Part shown: piece after piece, positions 1-8,846 of the stretch | Position numbering within the stretch: the first letter of the stretch is position 1 | Layout of the letters: every line of letters begins with the position of its first letter | NCBI RefSeq assembly: GCF_000020485.1 | Contig: NC_011899.1 | Coordinates: forward strand, 1,210,501 to 1,274,500 | Reading direction: 5' to 3' | Source: Halothermothrix orenii H 168 | GTDB lineage: Bacteria; Bacillota; Halanaerobiia; Halanaerobiales; Halothermotrichaceae | Length of the DNA stretch: 64,000 bases | The notes under the pieces: generated by a model | Told to the model about the DNA's origin: nothing | Seen by the model: only the letters and a program-made list of their open reading frames with translations | The model's database searches: none | Made by a program: the position numbers and the translations under genes

Positions 1-1
1 T

Positions 2-874
2 CCCTTTAATTTGGGACTCTGCGGTTTAAGATATTCAAAAAGAAATAATATACCACTAATTGCCTCCTACCACACTAATTTTGATAAATACCTTTCATAT
101 TATAACTTAAGGTTTTTAGAAAAACCGGTCTGGAATTTTTTAAAGTGGTTCCATGGGCAGAGCAGTCTAAATTTGTGCCCCTCAAAAATGACCAAAAGAG
201 AACTGGAGGAAAAAGGAATAGAAAATATTAGGGTATGGGGGCGTGGTATTGATACAGATTTATTTTCACCTGAAAAAAGGAGTAATAATGTGAGAAAAAG
301 ATATAATTTTGAAAACAAATTAGCTTTACTATATGTTGGGAGACTGGCTCCCGAAAAGAATCTTAAATTATTAATTAAAGCTGTCAAATTACTCAACAAA
401 AAGTATAAAAATAAAATATCATTAATTTTAACAGGTGAGGGACCTATGTTTAGTGAATTAAAGGAAATTGCACCTGAAAATACTATTTTCACAGGTTATT
501 TAACAGGTAAAACTCTGGCATCAATTTATGTTTCAAGTGATGTTTTTGTTTTTCCATCGGTTACAGAAACGTACGGTAATGTAATCCTGGAAGCAATGGC
601 ATCCGGTTTGCCGGTTGTTGCTTTTGATGCCGGTGGGGTTAAGGAAAATCTGATAGATAGGTATAACGGGCTCGCCTGTTTCCGGAATAATATAGATGAT
701 TTTGTAAATAAAATAGAAGAAGTAATAAGTAATGAAAGTTTAAGAGAAACACTGGGACAAAATGCCCGTCAACATGCTTTAAATAATACCTGGAATGAAG
801 TTTTTAATGAGTTATTTGATTATTACAGATCTATACTTGGTAAAATAGATAATAATGTTATTAAATCAGCTTAA
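2..874 (+). CDS. Glycosyltransferase family 1/4, 5' end outside the window
   Basis: The reading frame is open from base 2, so the N-terminus lies upstream; the TTG at 11 is probably not the start. About 290 residues are visible: the end of the N-terminal Rossmann half (SYHTNFDKYL), then the C-terminal GT-B half with the nucleotide-sugar site (LLYVGRLAPEKN, TGEGP, and FVFPSVTETYGNVILEAMASG with the E-x7-E arrangement). This is the layout of MgtA/SqdX-like GT4 enzymes, which transfer a hexose from an NDP-sugar to a lipid or glycan at the cytoplasmic membrane face. Donor and acceptor cannot be read from the sequence. A terminator follows about 110 bases downstream. Confidence 0.88.
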   Translation, partial: PFNLGLCGLRYSKRNNIPLIASYHTNFDKYLSYYNLRFLEKPVWNFLKWFHGQSSLNLCPSKMTKRELEEKGIENIRVWGRGIDTDLFSPEKRSNNVRKRYNFENKLALLYVGRLAPEKNLKLLIKAVKLLNKKYKNKISLILTGEGPMFSELKEIAPENTIFTGYLTGKTLASIYVSSDVFVFPSVTETYGNVILEAMASGLPVVAFDAGGVKENLIDRYNGLACFRNNIDDFVNKIEEVISNESLRETLGQNARQHALNNTWNEVFNELFDYYRSILGKIDNNVIKSA

Positions 875-982
875 ATATTTTTGTTCCTGATTTAAGTTCA
901 GATAAAGAACTGGGAACTTTGAAGCCAATCAGTTAAATATTAAAACAAGCTCCCCGGTTTTTTAATATATACTTCCCTCATG

Positions 983-1016
983 GTCCTGCCTAACGGGGCA
1001 GGACTTTTGCCTTTTT
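983..1016 (+). terminator. Intrinsic terminator after the glycosyltransferase
   Basis: GTCCTGCC (983-990) pairs with GGCAGGAC (997-1004) over a 6-base loop, followed by a T-rich tail. Confidence 0.8.
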
Positions 1017-1098
1017 AAAAATAAAAAGCCAGGGAGGAATTCCTTTTTATTAAAAGAATATACTATATTAGGGTCAGGTTATCAGGGGAGGTTTTAAA

Positions 1099-1335
1099 AT
1101 GCCTGAATTGATTCTTTATTATTTTGAAGAATGTCCTTACTGTCAGAAGGTGCTGGACTATATTAAAAAAAATGAAGTAGAAGTGACCTTGAGAAATACA
1201 AGAAAGGACCATGAGGCAAGGAGAGAACTGGAAATGATAGGGGGTAAGTATCAGGTTCCCTGTTTATTAATTAACGGTTCCCCCCTTTATGAGTCAGATG
1301 ACATTATCAGGTGGTTTCAGGAGAATAATAGTTAA
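1099..1335 (+). CDS. Glutaredoxin-like thiol-disulfide protein
   Basis: A 78-residue protein, the length of short glutaredoxins/NrdH. It has the redox motif CPYC near residue 12, the cis-Pro segment QVPCLLI in the middle and a GSPLYESDDI glutathione/strand segment near the C-terminus. The family reduces disulfides in the cytoplasm with electrons from glutathione or thioredoxin reductase. A GGGGAGG ribosome site precedes the ATG. The extra Cys beside the cis-Pro (VPC) is unusual. The following gene is a nitroreductase, so the two may form a redox unit. Confidence 0.85.
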   Translation: MPELILYYFEECPYCQKVLDYIKKNEVEVTLRNTRKDHEARRELEMIGGKYQVPCLLINGSPLYESDDIIRWFQENNS

Positions 1336-1397
1336 TAGAAGACCATTAACAGTTCTTACATGTTACATATAATTAATACATTAAAGGAGGTATTTAA

Positions 1398-1928
1398 ATG
1401 GATATATATGAGGCAATTAAAAAGAGAAGGAGTATTCGTAAATACATATCAAAGCCTGTTGAAGAGGAAAAACTGAAAAGGGTGCTGGAAGCAGGGCGGC
1501 TGGCTCCCTCAGGCAAAAATGTTCAGGCCTGGAAGTTTATTATTACCCGTGATGTTGGGTTAAAAGATAAGCTCATAGAAGCCTGTAAAGGTCAAAAATT
1601 CATGAAAGAAGCTGATGCTATTATTACAGTATGTGTTAATGAGGAGGAAGTTTATCAATATCATGGTAATTATATGACGTCCTTTGCTGTAGACGGAGCC
1701 ATTGCCTTACAACAGATGATGTTGGCTGCTACTGCTGAAGGTCTTGGTACCTGCTGGATAGGAGCCTTTTATGAAAAAGATGTAAAAAAGATTCTTGATA
1801 TACCAGCTCCATACCGGGTTATTGGATTAACTCCCCTGGGATACCCTGCTGAACGGGGAAGGGACAGGGGAAGAAAACCCTTAAAAGAAATTGTGTATAA
1901 TGAAAAGTGGGGAAATAGTTACAATTAG
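1398..1928 (+). CDS. Nitroreductase-family flavoprotein
   Basis: 176 residues, typical of single-domain nitroreductases. The FMN-binding start MDIYEAIKKRRSIRKY and the segment LAPSGKNVQAWKF are at the N-terminus; the central DGAIALQQMMLAATAEGLGTCWIGAF is the usual dimer and flavin segment (shown in pieces by the family), and the C-terminal GLTPLGYPAE closes the fold. The family reduces nitro compounds, quinones or flavins with NAD(P)H. Ribosome site AAAGGAGG lies seven bases before the ATG. It is probably co-transcribed with the cupin gene downstream. The substrate is unknown. Confidence 0.88.
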   Translation: MDIYEAIKKRRSIRKYISKPVEEEKLKRVLEAGRLAPSGKNVQAWKFIITRDVGLKDKLIEACKGQKFMKEADAIITVCVNEEEVYQYHGNYMTSFAVDGAIALQQMMLAATAEGLGTCWIGAFYEKDVKKILDIPAPYRVIGLTPLGYPAERGRDRGRKPLKEIVYNEKWGNSYN

Positions 1929-1967
1929 ATTAACAATATAATAATAGTTATTTAAGGAGGTATGGCT

Positions 1968-2240
1968 ATGGCGAGGATTAAAGTTGAAAGACCATCCCAG
2001 GAAAAACTTAGAAAATTAGGAGTGGAATCCTGGCCTATCTGGGAAAAGGATGTTTCAGAGTTTGACTGGTACTATGATGAAAAAGAAGTGTGTTATCTTT
2101 TACAGGGTGAAGTTGAGGTAAAAACCAATGAAGAAACAGTTAAATTTGGTGCCGGTGATCTTGTAACCTTCCCTGAAGGGCTGGAGTGTAGCTGGAAGAT
2201 AACTAAACCTGTTAAAAAACATTATAAACTTGGCCAGTAA
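1968..2240 (+). CDS. Small cupin protein (DUF861/Cupin_3 type)
   Basis: An upstream in-frame ATG at 1962 lies only one base after the AAGGAGG (1954-1960), so the ATG at 1968 with 7-base spacing is chosen, giving 90 residues. The sequence shows one cupin barrel: WPIWEKDVSEFDWYYDEKE, then CYLLQGEVEV (motif 1) and FGAGDLVTFPEG (motif 2). This matches the EutQ-like Cupin_3 family, whose members bind a small ligand or metal; the function here is unknown. It is the last gene before a strong terminator. Confidence 0.85.
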   Translation: MARIKVERPSQEKLRKLGVESWPIWEKDVSEFDWYYDEKEVCYLLQGEVEVKTNEETVKFGAGDLVTFPEGLECSWKITKPVKKHYKLGQ

Positions 2241-2266
2241 ACAGGCTGGCACAACACCACTAAAAC

Positions 2267-2297
2267 ACCGATGCCTTTTAAGGCATCGGTTTATTAA
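2267..2297 (+). terminator. Intrinsic terminator after the cupin gene
   Basis: ACCGATGCC (2267-2275) pairs perfectly with GGCATCGGT (2282-2290), followed by TTATTAATA. Confidence 0.85.
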
Positions 2298-2456
2298 TAT
2301 ATAAAAAACAGAAAATTAAATAAAATTATTTTTCTGAAATGTGTATAAATGTATTTACTGTTCAATAAAAGATTAAAACACATTTACAATTATTATAATA
2401 AATAAACAGGAGAAAAAATATATTTATAATGTAGATTAAAAGAGGTGATTAGGGTT

Positions 2457-3412
2457 TTGACAGGGATAATAAATAAATCCTTTAAAAAGGCAGGAATGCC
2501 ACCTGGTTCTATTATTTATACCGGTGATAAAACAAATGAAGAGATTAGTATATCTCTGATAGAATATAATAATGAAGATTATTTTGTAAAAGAAATGGAA
2601 AAACCAGAAGATATACCAGACCTGGATGATCATAACAAAGTTTACTGGCTAAATATTGTAGGGTTAAGTAAAACAGATATTATAGAGGGGACAGGTAATA
2701 GATTTGGAATCCATCCTCTGATACTGGAAGACATAGTTAATGTTAATCAAAGACCTAAATTAGAAAACCAGGGAAAATATATTTATATAGTTTGCCACTT
2801 GTTTTCATATGAAAAAAAGGTAGTTTCAGAACAATTAAGTATTATTCTAGGAAAAAATTACGTTATTACATTCCTGGAAAGTACAGACACCGTATTTGAA
2901 CCTATAAAAGATAGATTGATAAATAACAAGGGACAAATAAGGAAAAAAGGATTATTACTGACCCGGATACAGTTGATGTCAAATCTATATATAAATTAAA
3001 GAGGGAACTTATATTTGTCCGGAAATCCCTGTGGCCTTTAAGAGAAGTTATCTCAAAACTTGAAAGGCCTGTAACTTCCTTAATAAAAAAAGAGACTGTT
3101 TTTTACTTAAAAGATGTTTATGATCATATAATTGAATTAATGGACATTGTTGAAAGTTACCGGGATGTTATCTCGGGTCTACTGGAAATTTATCTGTCCA
3201 GCACTAACAATAGAATGAATGAAATAATGAAGGTTTTAACTATTATCTCTACCATATTTATACCCTTATCTTTTATTGCCGGAATTTATGGTATGAATTT
3301 TAATTATATGCCCGAGCTTGAATACCGCCTGGCCTACCCACTTGTTCTTGTAATAATGTTAGTAGTGGCTGTAGTTATGCTGATATACTTTAAAAAGAAA
3401 AAGTGGTTTTAA
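2457..3412 (+). pseudogene. corA: CorA-type Mg2+/Co2+ transporter, broken by an internal deletion and frameshift
   Basis: The 5' part (TTG 2457 after AGAGGTGAT, to the stop at 2997-2999) encodes the cytoplasmic domain (GMPPGSIIYTG, FGIHPLILEDIVN, QRPKLE). The 3' part, in another frame, can be read from about 2951 and encodes LKRELIFVRKSLWPLREV, then the stalk helix, two membrane helices and the signature YGMNFNYMPEL with the basic end YFKKKKWF. Compared with Thermotoga CorA, roughly 35 residues between KKG and the helix before LKREL (the segment with LLYSLIDVIVDNYF in that protein) are absent, and the join is out of frame. The flanking parts are well preserved, so the lesion is recent or an assembly fault. 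The short downstream reading frame starting at 3140 has no independent ribosome site. Confidence 0.88.
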
Positions 3413-3491
3413 AATAGTGTTAATAATAATATAATAAAATAATAAAATTAGAGTAAAATATTTCTTGTAATTTATTAAACAATCGTATATA

Positions 3492-3543
3492 ATAATATTA
3501 GATAATCATAAAACATTATATATTTTTTATCATAATATTAGAT
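3492..3543 (+). promoter_or_regulatory. Direct repeat upstream of the MFS/ArsR pair, possible operator
   Basis: The 12-mer ATAATATTAGAT occurs at 3492-3503 and 3532-3543, exactly 40 bases apart (about four helical turns), 58 to 109 bases before the MFS start codon. It could be the operator of the ArsR-type regulator encoded downstream. This is inference from position and spacing only, and AT-rich sequence makes chance repeats more likely. Confidence 0.3.
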
Positions 3544-3600
3544 GGTTGTATAAAATAAGGTTTTAGAATTCTAAAAAATAAAAAGGAAGGGGTTTATTTC

Positions 3601-4902
3601 ATGTCCTCTAAAGAGAAGAGTATTTTTAGAAACACCAATTTCTTGTTATTATTTACTGGCGGGCTTGTTTCTCGAATCGGTAATGCGGTTCACTATGTGG
3701 GGTTAACCTGGTTTGTTCTGGAACTGACCGGAAGTGGAGCTGCAACAGGAATTATTTTATTTCTGTCTACCATACCCGGGGTAATTGTCAGTCCTTTTGG
3801 TGGAGTAGTAGCTGACAGAGTCAGCAGGAAACTCCTTATTGTCGGGATGGATTTAATCAGGGGTATAGCTGTAATATTTTTAAGCTGGGCTATATATACA
3901 GATGTTGTAACTTTTATTCACCTTGCTGTTATTACTGTTATTCTGGCTGTTTGTGGTTCTTTTTTCAACCCGGCAGTTTCGGCAACTATTCCCAATATTG
4001 TCCTTGATAGAAATTTACAGAAAGCCAACTCCATTGAACATTTTAGTCAAAACTTTTCACAGGTAATCGGCTTTGCTCTTGGGGGAATATTGATTGCCAT
4101 CTTCGGGGTCGCTGGTGTCTTTCTCCTTAATGGAATATCTTTTATTATCTCAGCAATATCTGAGCTTTTTATAAATATCCCACCTGTAGAAAAAACATTA
4201 ATAAAACATAAGACATCTTTTTTCTCTGACTTTAAGTTTGGAGTAAAATATTTATTCAAACATAAAACAATTTTGTCACTATTTAACACTGCATTATTTT
4301 TAAATTTTATTACATCTGGAATTATGGCAGTTGGAATACCGTATGTTTTTAAGGAAGTTATTGCTGTAGGAAGCAAATTATTTGGTTTTGCTCAGGCTGT
4401 AACTCCAGCCGGGGCTTTTATTGGTGCAATAGTAATGAATTTTTTACCCGAAATTAAAAAGTACTATAAAGTTTTTATTATAAATATAACAATACTGGCT
4501 CTTTTATTACTGGGATTTAGCTTTACTATAATGCCTTCAGTATTCAAAGCTTATGGGGTTAATAATGTTTATCTGACATTATTGGTTATCCTGGCAACGC
4601 TGGGTATTATTAATGCCATTATAAATATACCGATAATGGTCTTACTACAACGAATAATTCCTGATGAGATCCGGGGAAGAATATTTGGTTTGATTATGTC
4701 ATTGAGCCAGGGTCTGGTGCCTATCTCCATGGCAATTACAGGTTATCTCTTTGACTTAATAGCTGCCTATTTACTATTTGCATATACAGGTGGTTTTACT
4801 TTAGTTGTTGCCTTTGTTATGACCAGAGTAAAAGCCCTTAGAAATTTAAATAAAAAAGCAGAAGATAATATAATGACAGATGATGTTGACTATTCTATGT
4901 AA
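3601..4902 (+). CDS. Major facilitator superfamily transporter, probable drug or solute exporter
   Basis: 433 residues with about twelve hydrophobic segments. The MFS loop 2-3 motif is present (GGVVADRVSRKLLI, residues about 72-85) and the related loop 8-9 signature DEIRGRIFGLIMS lies near residue 355. This arrangement matches the MFS_3/enterobactin-exporter-like group common in Firmicutes. Ribosome site AAGGAAGGGG precedes the ATG. The gene is followed after 29 bases by an ArsR-family regulator that probably controls it. Substrate unknown. Confidence 0.88.
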   Translation: MSSKEKSIFRNTNFLLLFTGGLVSRIGNAVHYVGLTWFVLELTGSGAATGIILFLSTIPGVIVSPFGGVVADRVSRKLLIVGMDLIRGIAVIFLSWAIYTDVVTFIHLAVITVILAVCGSFFNPAVSATIPNIVLDRNLQKANSIEHFSQNFSQVIGFALGGILIAIFGVAGVFLLNGISFIISAISELFINIPPVEKTLIKHKTSFFSDFKFGVKYLFKHKTILSLFNTALFLNFITSGIMAVGIPYVFKEVIAVGSKLFGFAQAVTPAGAFIGAIVMNFLPEIKKYYKVFIINITILALLLLGFSFTIMPSVFKAYGVNNVYLTLLVILATLGIINAIINIPIMVLLQRIIPDEIRGRIFGLIMSLSQGLVPISMAITGYLFDLIAAYLLFAYTGGFTLVVAFVMTRVKALRNLNKKAEDNIMTDDVDYSM

Positions 4903-4931
4903 TATTATCTATTAATGAGGAGGAGTAAACA

Positions 4932-6008
4932 TTGAAGATAAATACATCCAACATTATACTTCATACTAATTCAAGTTACGAATTACTGATAAGCTTAATC
5001 AGATTGGCCAAAAATGATGAATTACAAAAACTAATCCGGGAATTTAATTTAAATAGTAAAAAAGAAATACATGACTGGGTTAAAAACACCCTTAATTCAT
5101 TTAATGATAACGAAAAGGAGTTATTAAATTATTACTTTGGAACTGAATGTTTATTTTCCCTGGGGTTAATTGAATATATAAATTCAATTGAGTTCAGGGA
5201 AAACGATCTTAATATAGATAGATTTATAAATGGTTTAAAAAGTCTGGAGTTAAACCACTTTTTATACTATTTACTGAAATCAAATTATGTCGGTCAAAAA
5301 CCATTATCCCCCGGGTTTATAAATAACTGGATAAATAATGGAAATCTATTTGAAATCATTGATAGTAATTTCAACCTTGATGATAAAGGGAAGTGGATGG
5401 TGTATAAAACAATCAGCAGGGCCAGTACAACAAAGAAAGAATTCGTAGATTTTCTTTTTAATTATTATCATAAACATTTTAAGAGTAGAGAAGAAGTGGT
5501 TTTAAAAACAATAAATAATTATATTAACGAACATATAGAGGAACTGATAAATTCAGTAAATCAGGGCATGAAATATATATTCACAGAAAAGAGCAATCTT
5601 TTAAATACAGACCGGGAAATTAAAGTTATCGTTTCTTATTTTGGAGAGTATATTGATATTATTTTTCCATCTTCTCAACTAATAATTGTTGGCTATAAAT
5701 TTCCCGAATATGCATCTAAAGTTATGAGAGGTAAAAAGAACCTTGAGGAACAGGCCCATGTCTTTAAAGCCCTTGGTGATAAAACCCGGTTGCTTATGCT
5801 GCAGCATCTCAGCCAGGGACCGAGTTATATGACTGAACTGGGTGAAAAGCTCAATATTAGTAATCCAACTGTAAATTATCACTTAAAAAAATTTATAAAT
5901 TCAGGATTAATCAGGATAGATAAAGAAGGTAACAGAATTTATTATAAATTATGTAAGGATAGAATAAAACAGGTAATTGATATACTGAAAGAAACCCTGG
6001 GATTGTAA
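4932..6008 (+). CDS. Long ArsR-family transcriptional regulator
   Basis: 358 residues starting at TTG, nine bases after GAGGAGG. The last 90 residues are a winged helix-turn-helix: FKALGDKTRLLMLQHL, then MTELGEKLNISNPTVNYHLKK as recognition helix, and SGLIRIDKEGNRIYYKL as wing. The first 260 residues are a polar helical domain I do not recognise by name; similar long ArsR proteins accompany MFS exporters in Firmicutes. There is no cysteine metal motif in the recognition region, so it probably senses a compound handled by the neighbouring transporter rather than a metal. It ends at a strong terminator. Confidence 0.85.
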   Translation: MKINTSNIILHTNSSYELLISLIRLAKNDELQKLIREFNLNSKKEIHDWVKNTLNSFNDNEKELLNYYFGTECLFSLGLIEYINSIEFRENDLNIDRFINGLKSLELNHFLYYLLKSNYVGQKPLSPGFINNWINNGNLFEIIDSNFNLDDKGKWMVYKTISRASTTKKEFVDFLFNYYHKHFKSREEVVLKTINNYINEHIEELINSVNQGMKYIFTEKSNLLNTDREIKVIVSYFGEYIDIIFPSSQLIIVGYKFPEYASKVMRGKKNLEEQAHVFKALGDKTRLLMLQHLSQGPSYMTELGEKLNISNPTVNYHLKKFINSGLIRIDKEGNRIYYKLCKDRIKQVIDILKETLGL

Positions 6009-6018
6009 TTACTAAAAG

Positions 6019-6055
6019 AGCCCCTATCTTTTGTGATAGGGGCTTAATAGTTTGT
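6019..6055. terminator. Terminator after the ArsR gene, possibly bidirectional
   Basis: AGCCCCTATC (6019-6028) pairs perfectly with GATAGGGGCT (6035-6044), with a T-rich tail on the plus strand. It also sits just past the 3' end of the minus-strand TolB-like remnant. Confidence 0.85.
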
Positions 6056-6089
6056 TTATTTGGGTATATAGTATCATAATTGTTACCTT

Positions 6090-6559
6090 TTATATGTATT
6101 GCTTTATCACTTTCATTATATTTATAATGTAGAGACCATAATATGTTTCATCATCTTCCATGACTGGAGGGATTGTTTTTGTATAAGCAATATATTTGCT
6201 GTCAGGACACCAGGAGATGTCTTCACCATCTGATAAATATGTTTCATTCCTACCATCAGGATTAATTATATATATTCCTGATTTTTTATCAAATATATTG
6301 AGAAAGGCTTTATCATAAACATAGGCTATCTTCTTTCCATCAGGGGCCCAGATGGGAATTACATCATCTTTTTTATTTTTTGTTAATTGTTTTAAACCTG
6401 TACCATTATCATTAATAACAAAAATATCTTTATTACCAGTTTGGTCTGAGACAAAGGCAATTTTGTATTTTCCTTCAAATAGTTTTTCACTACGTAAATG
6501 GTAGGAGTTATAATTAATAAAATAAGTAACATTACTGGTATTAATAATCTGTTTTTCAT
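6090..6559 (-). pseudogene. TolB-like beta-propeller lipoprotein or exported protein, frameshifted remnant
   Basis: On the minus strand an AGGAGG site precedes ATG (6559) and a typical signal-anchor MKNRLLIPVMLLILLIITP. The frame then closes, but from about 6480 another frame reads YKIAFVSDQTGNKDIFVIN, IPIWAPDGKKIAYVYD, GIYIINPDGRNETYL, DISWCPDSKYIAYT. These are WD40-like TolB blades (xxIAFVSDxxGxxDIFVxNxDG). Adding one base to the A-run near 6480 would fuse the two. A second shift near 6130 leads into a further plausible frame (YNESDKAIHIKGNNYDT). Only about 150 of the usual 300 or more residues remain. A degraded or miscalled gene. Confidence 0.72.
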
Positions 6560-6691
6560 AGAAATAACCTCCTGAATATATTTATTTTTCTAATTCTACA
6601 AAATAATAAAAAATCCCTTTTTACGATAAAATTTGCAGGAATTTATTTATTAATGGAGAAAAATATATTTAAATTGAAAGATAGTAGATAA

Positions 6692-6865
6692 ATTAGGGAG
6701 GTTTATAAAAAAGGTAATTTCCAGGATAATGTTAATATTGGTGGCGGTCTTGGGTATGAATACAATTCGATAGAGTCAATTGATAATATAAAAACCAGGA
6801 GTGAACTTGGTTATACTTCAGGTAATATATTATACATTTCAGCTGGTTTGAGAGTTTATTTCTAA
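6692..6865 (+). pseudogene. 3' fragment of an outer-membrane beta-barrel-like gene
   Basis: An open frame with no start codon, but with a GGGAGG site at 6695-6701, reads GNFQDNVNIGGGLGYEYN, then KTRSELGYTSGN and ends ILYISAGLRVYF followed by TAA. Alternating polar/hydrophobic residues with a terminal phenylalanine is the usual last strand of outer-membrane barrels. Only about 57 residues survive. If correct it supports a diderm host. Frame and ending are seen directly; the family is inference. Confidence 0.45.
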
Positions 6866-7078
6866 TAAGATTCTTTTATAATCTGTTTTTTTAATTGTAA
6901 AATGGTCTTAATTGGTAAGACTGGACGTTTTTCTGTTCCAGTAAGATATAATAGATATAATTTCAAAAAATAGTGTCAAAATAACATTTATTTGTATATT
7001 ATGTAATTAGTTATTCAATTCATGGTGGCAAAATTAATTAATATAAATTAAATATGAAATTTATAGGGAGGTATTATT

Positions 7079-7435
7079 GTGAGAAGAGAACAGTTACAGG
7101 AACTAAGTAAATGGACAGGATTTGTAGGAATTGTCACTATTATATTCGGTGTAATAGCTACTATTTTTGGTCTTTTTCAGTTTGTAATAGGTGCTATTCC
7201 CGGAATTGTTACTATTGTTGTTGGGGTTAAGCTAAGGAATGCCAAAAAGGCTGCAGACAGAATGTTAAGGCCTGGAGGAGAGGAGAACCCTGAGGCTGAC
7301 ACTTATGACCTTTTTGAAAACCTTAATTCTTATTTTAAAATCCAGGGTATTTTGTTAATAATCTATTTAGTTTTATTAGGAATTTCTATTATTGCAGGAA
7401 TTGCCCTTATGGGTACAGTATTTAGTAGTTTTTAA
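7079..7435 (+). CDS. Small membrane protein, DUF5362-like
   Basis: 118 residues from a GTG start behind AGGGAGG. Two hydrophobic segments occupy residues about 13-50 (GFVGIVTIIFGVIATIFGLF, IGAIPGIVTIVVGVKL), followed by a charged loop KNAKKAADRM and a third segment near residues 88-113. The order matches small DUF5362-type proteins of Firmicutes with no known role. It stands alone and ends at a perfect palindromic terminator. Confidence 0.7.
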   Translation: MRREQLQELSKWTGFVGIVTIIFGVIATIFGLFQFVIGAIPGIVTIVVGVKLRNAKKAADRMLRPGGEENPEADTYDLFENLNSYFKIQGILLIIYLVLLGISIIAGIALMGTVFSSF

Positions 7436-7498
7436 TTTTAAATACCACTGTCTAATTTTAAATGCCACTGTAAATATAATATAATCTTGTACTAGTAA

Positions 7499-7526
7499 AC
7501 GGGGATAGTTTTAAAACTATCCCCGT
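7499..7526. terminator. Perfect 28-base palindrome, terminator-like
   Basis: ACGGGGATAGTTTT (7499-7512) is the exact reverse complement of AAAACTATCCCCGT (7513-7526). It lies between the DUF5362-like gene and the TPR membrane gene. The U-tract is poor, so activity as a terminator is likely but not certain. Confidence 0.7.
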
Positions 7527-7556
7527 AAATATATTGTAAGGAAAGGAGAGATTTTT

Positions 7557-8606
7557 ATTACTAAAAAAAGACCGACCGGTATTTATATCCTTTCTTTTTT
7601 CTTTTTTCTGAGTGGTGTAATATTAATTCCATTATTAATTTTTAATAATGGTCTATGGTTATCATTAACTAAAGGACTGGCTATAAATCAGTCAGTATTA
7701 AAATTTGTTATAACAAGTTTAGGTCTGCTTGCGATTCTAATTTCATATGGATTATGGAAGGGTAAAAGATGGGCTTACTGGCTTGCTTTAATTATATTTT
7801 TTCTTTCTATTGGCAGGAGTATAAGTATCAATATACTTTCTTTTTACAATTTCCAGTTTAGTATGAAATTTGTTTTTGAAGTAATTATTAATGGATTAGT
7901 TATTTTATATTTATATAGGCCTGTTGTTAAAAAATATTTTGGTATAAGTCAGAAATACCGTATTATAAGGATTGTAGTAAGTATCTGTCTTATTTCAATT
8001 CCTTTATTTATCTCAGTTTTACCATCATTGATTGATCAGTTTACATATTTTTATTATATGGGCCAGTTGGGTGAAATCAGTGAAATTTATTTACAGGGAG
8101 ATCTGGATAGGGCCCTGACAGAAGCAAATAAGTTTGTAAAAAAATACCCGGAAAATGACCTGGCCTGGACTATAAGAGGAAATATACTTTTAGATAAAGG
8201 CATGGTTAATGAAGCTGAAAAAAGCTTCAAAAAGGCCCTTATAATTAATCCCGAAAACTTCAGGGCAAAAAGCACTTTAGGACTGGTTTATAAAATGAGA
8301 GGAGACCTTGACAAAGCCCTTAGCCAGTACAAAAAAGCCATTGAAATCAAACCAAATTATGGTCAGGCCTATACCAATATTGCTGTTGTTAAACTTATGC
8401 AGGGTCTTTATGAAGAGTCTTTACATTATGCAAAACTAGGTTATAAATATGATAAAAGTGACCCTGTTATTGTAGCTAACCTGTCATTTTGCTATCATGC
8501 TGTGGGGGACTATAAAAACCGGGATAGATATTTAAAAATGGCAGAAGAGATGGGGTATAAAAATGTTGAGGTCTTAAAAAGTGTTTATACTGAAGAAAGT
8601 AATTAA
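7557..8606 (+). CDS. Membrane-anchored tetratricopeptide repeat protein, probable ATT start
   Basis: The first ATG of the frame (7863) lies inside a membrane segment. The frame is open back to AAGGAGAG (7543-7550), and the only well-spaced codon is ATT at 7557, giving 349 residues beginning MTKKRPTGIYILSF, the usual start of such proteins (KRPxGxxIL). Four or five membrane helices occupy residues 1-160; a TPR array follows (residues about 185-330: GDLDRALTEANKFVKKYP, DKGMVNEAEKSFKKALIIN, GDLDKALSQYKKAIEIKP). TPR domains mediate protein contacts. No partner is visible. The ATT start is inferred from the ribosome site and from similarity of the N-terminus. Confidence 0.78.
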   Translation: MTKKRPTGIYILSFFFFLSGVILIPLLIFNNGLWLSLTKGLAINQSVLKFVITSLGLLAILISYGLWKGKRWAYWLALIIFFLSIGRSISINILSFYNFQFSMKFVFEVIINGLVILYLYRPVVKKYFGISQKYRIIRIVVSICLISIPLFISVLPSLIDQFTYFYYMGQLGEISEIYLQGDLDRALTEANKFVKKYPENDLAWTIRGNILLDKGMVNEAEKSFKKALIINPENFRAKSTLGLVYKMRGDLDKALSQYKKAIEIKPNYGQAYTNIAVVKLMQGLYEESLHYAKLGYKYDKSDPVIVANLSFCYHAVGDYKNRDRYLKMAEEMGYKNVEVLKSVYTEESN

Positions 8607-8682
8607 TATTTTTAGACTTTTTATAAAAACGGAAAAGTTTTTGATCAAAAATGAATAAACAATAAAAAAGATTAGAATAAAC

Positions 8683-8715
8683 CAAGGAGTAGCCGGAAGC
8701 TACTCCTTGATTAAT
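8683..8715. terminator. Terminator between convergent TPR and lipoprotein genes
   Basis: CAAGGAGTAGC (8683-8693) pairs with GCTACTCCTTG (8699-8709) over five loop bases; both strands have A/T-rich flanks. Confidence 0.8.
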
Positions 8716-8846
8716 TTGATAAAATTAAAAATTTAATTATAAAAAACCTAATCAGTAACCTCTATTTTAAAGAAATGGGCACTATACTGGAAGGGTTCAT
8801 TAACTAGAAAAAAACTCCCCGTGGTATGTCCTGAAATAATTCCATT

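Noticed and set aside
3140-3412. Independent small membrane gene with the CorA GMN motif
   Set aside because: No ribosome site; its frame is open upstream with clear CorA sequence, so it is the 3' part of the broken corA.
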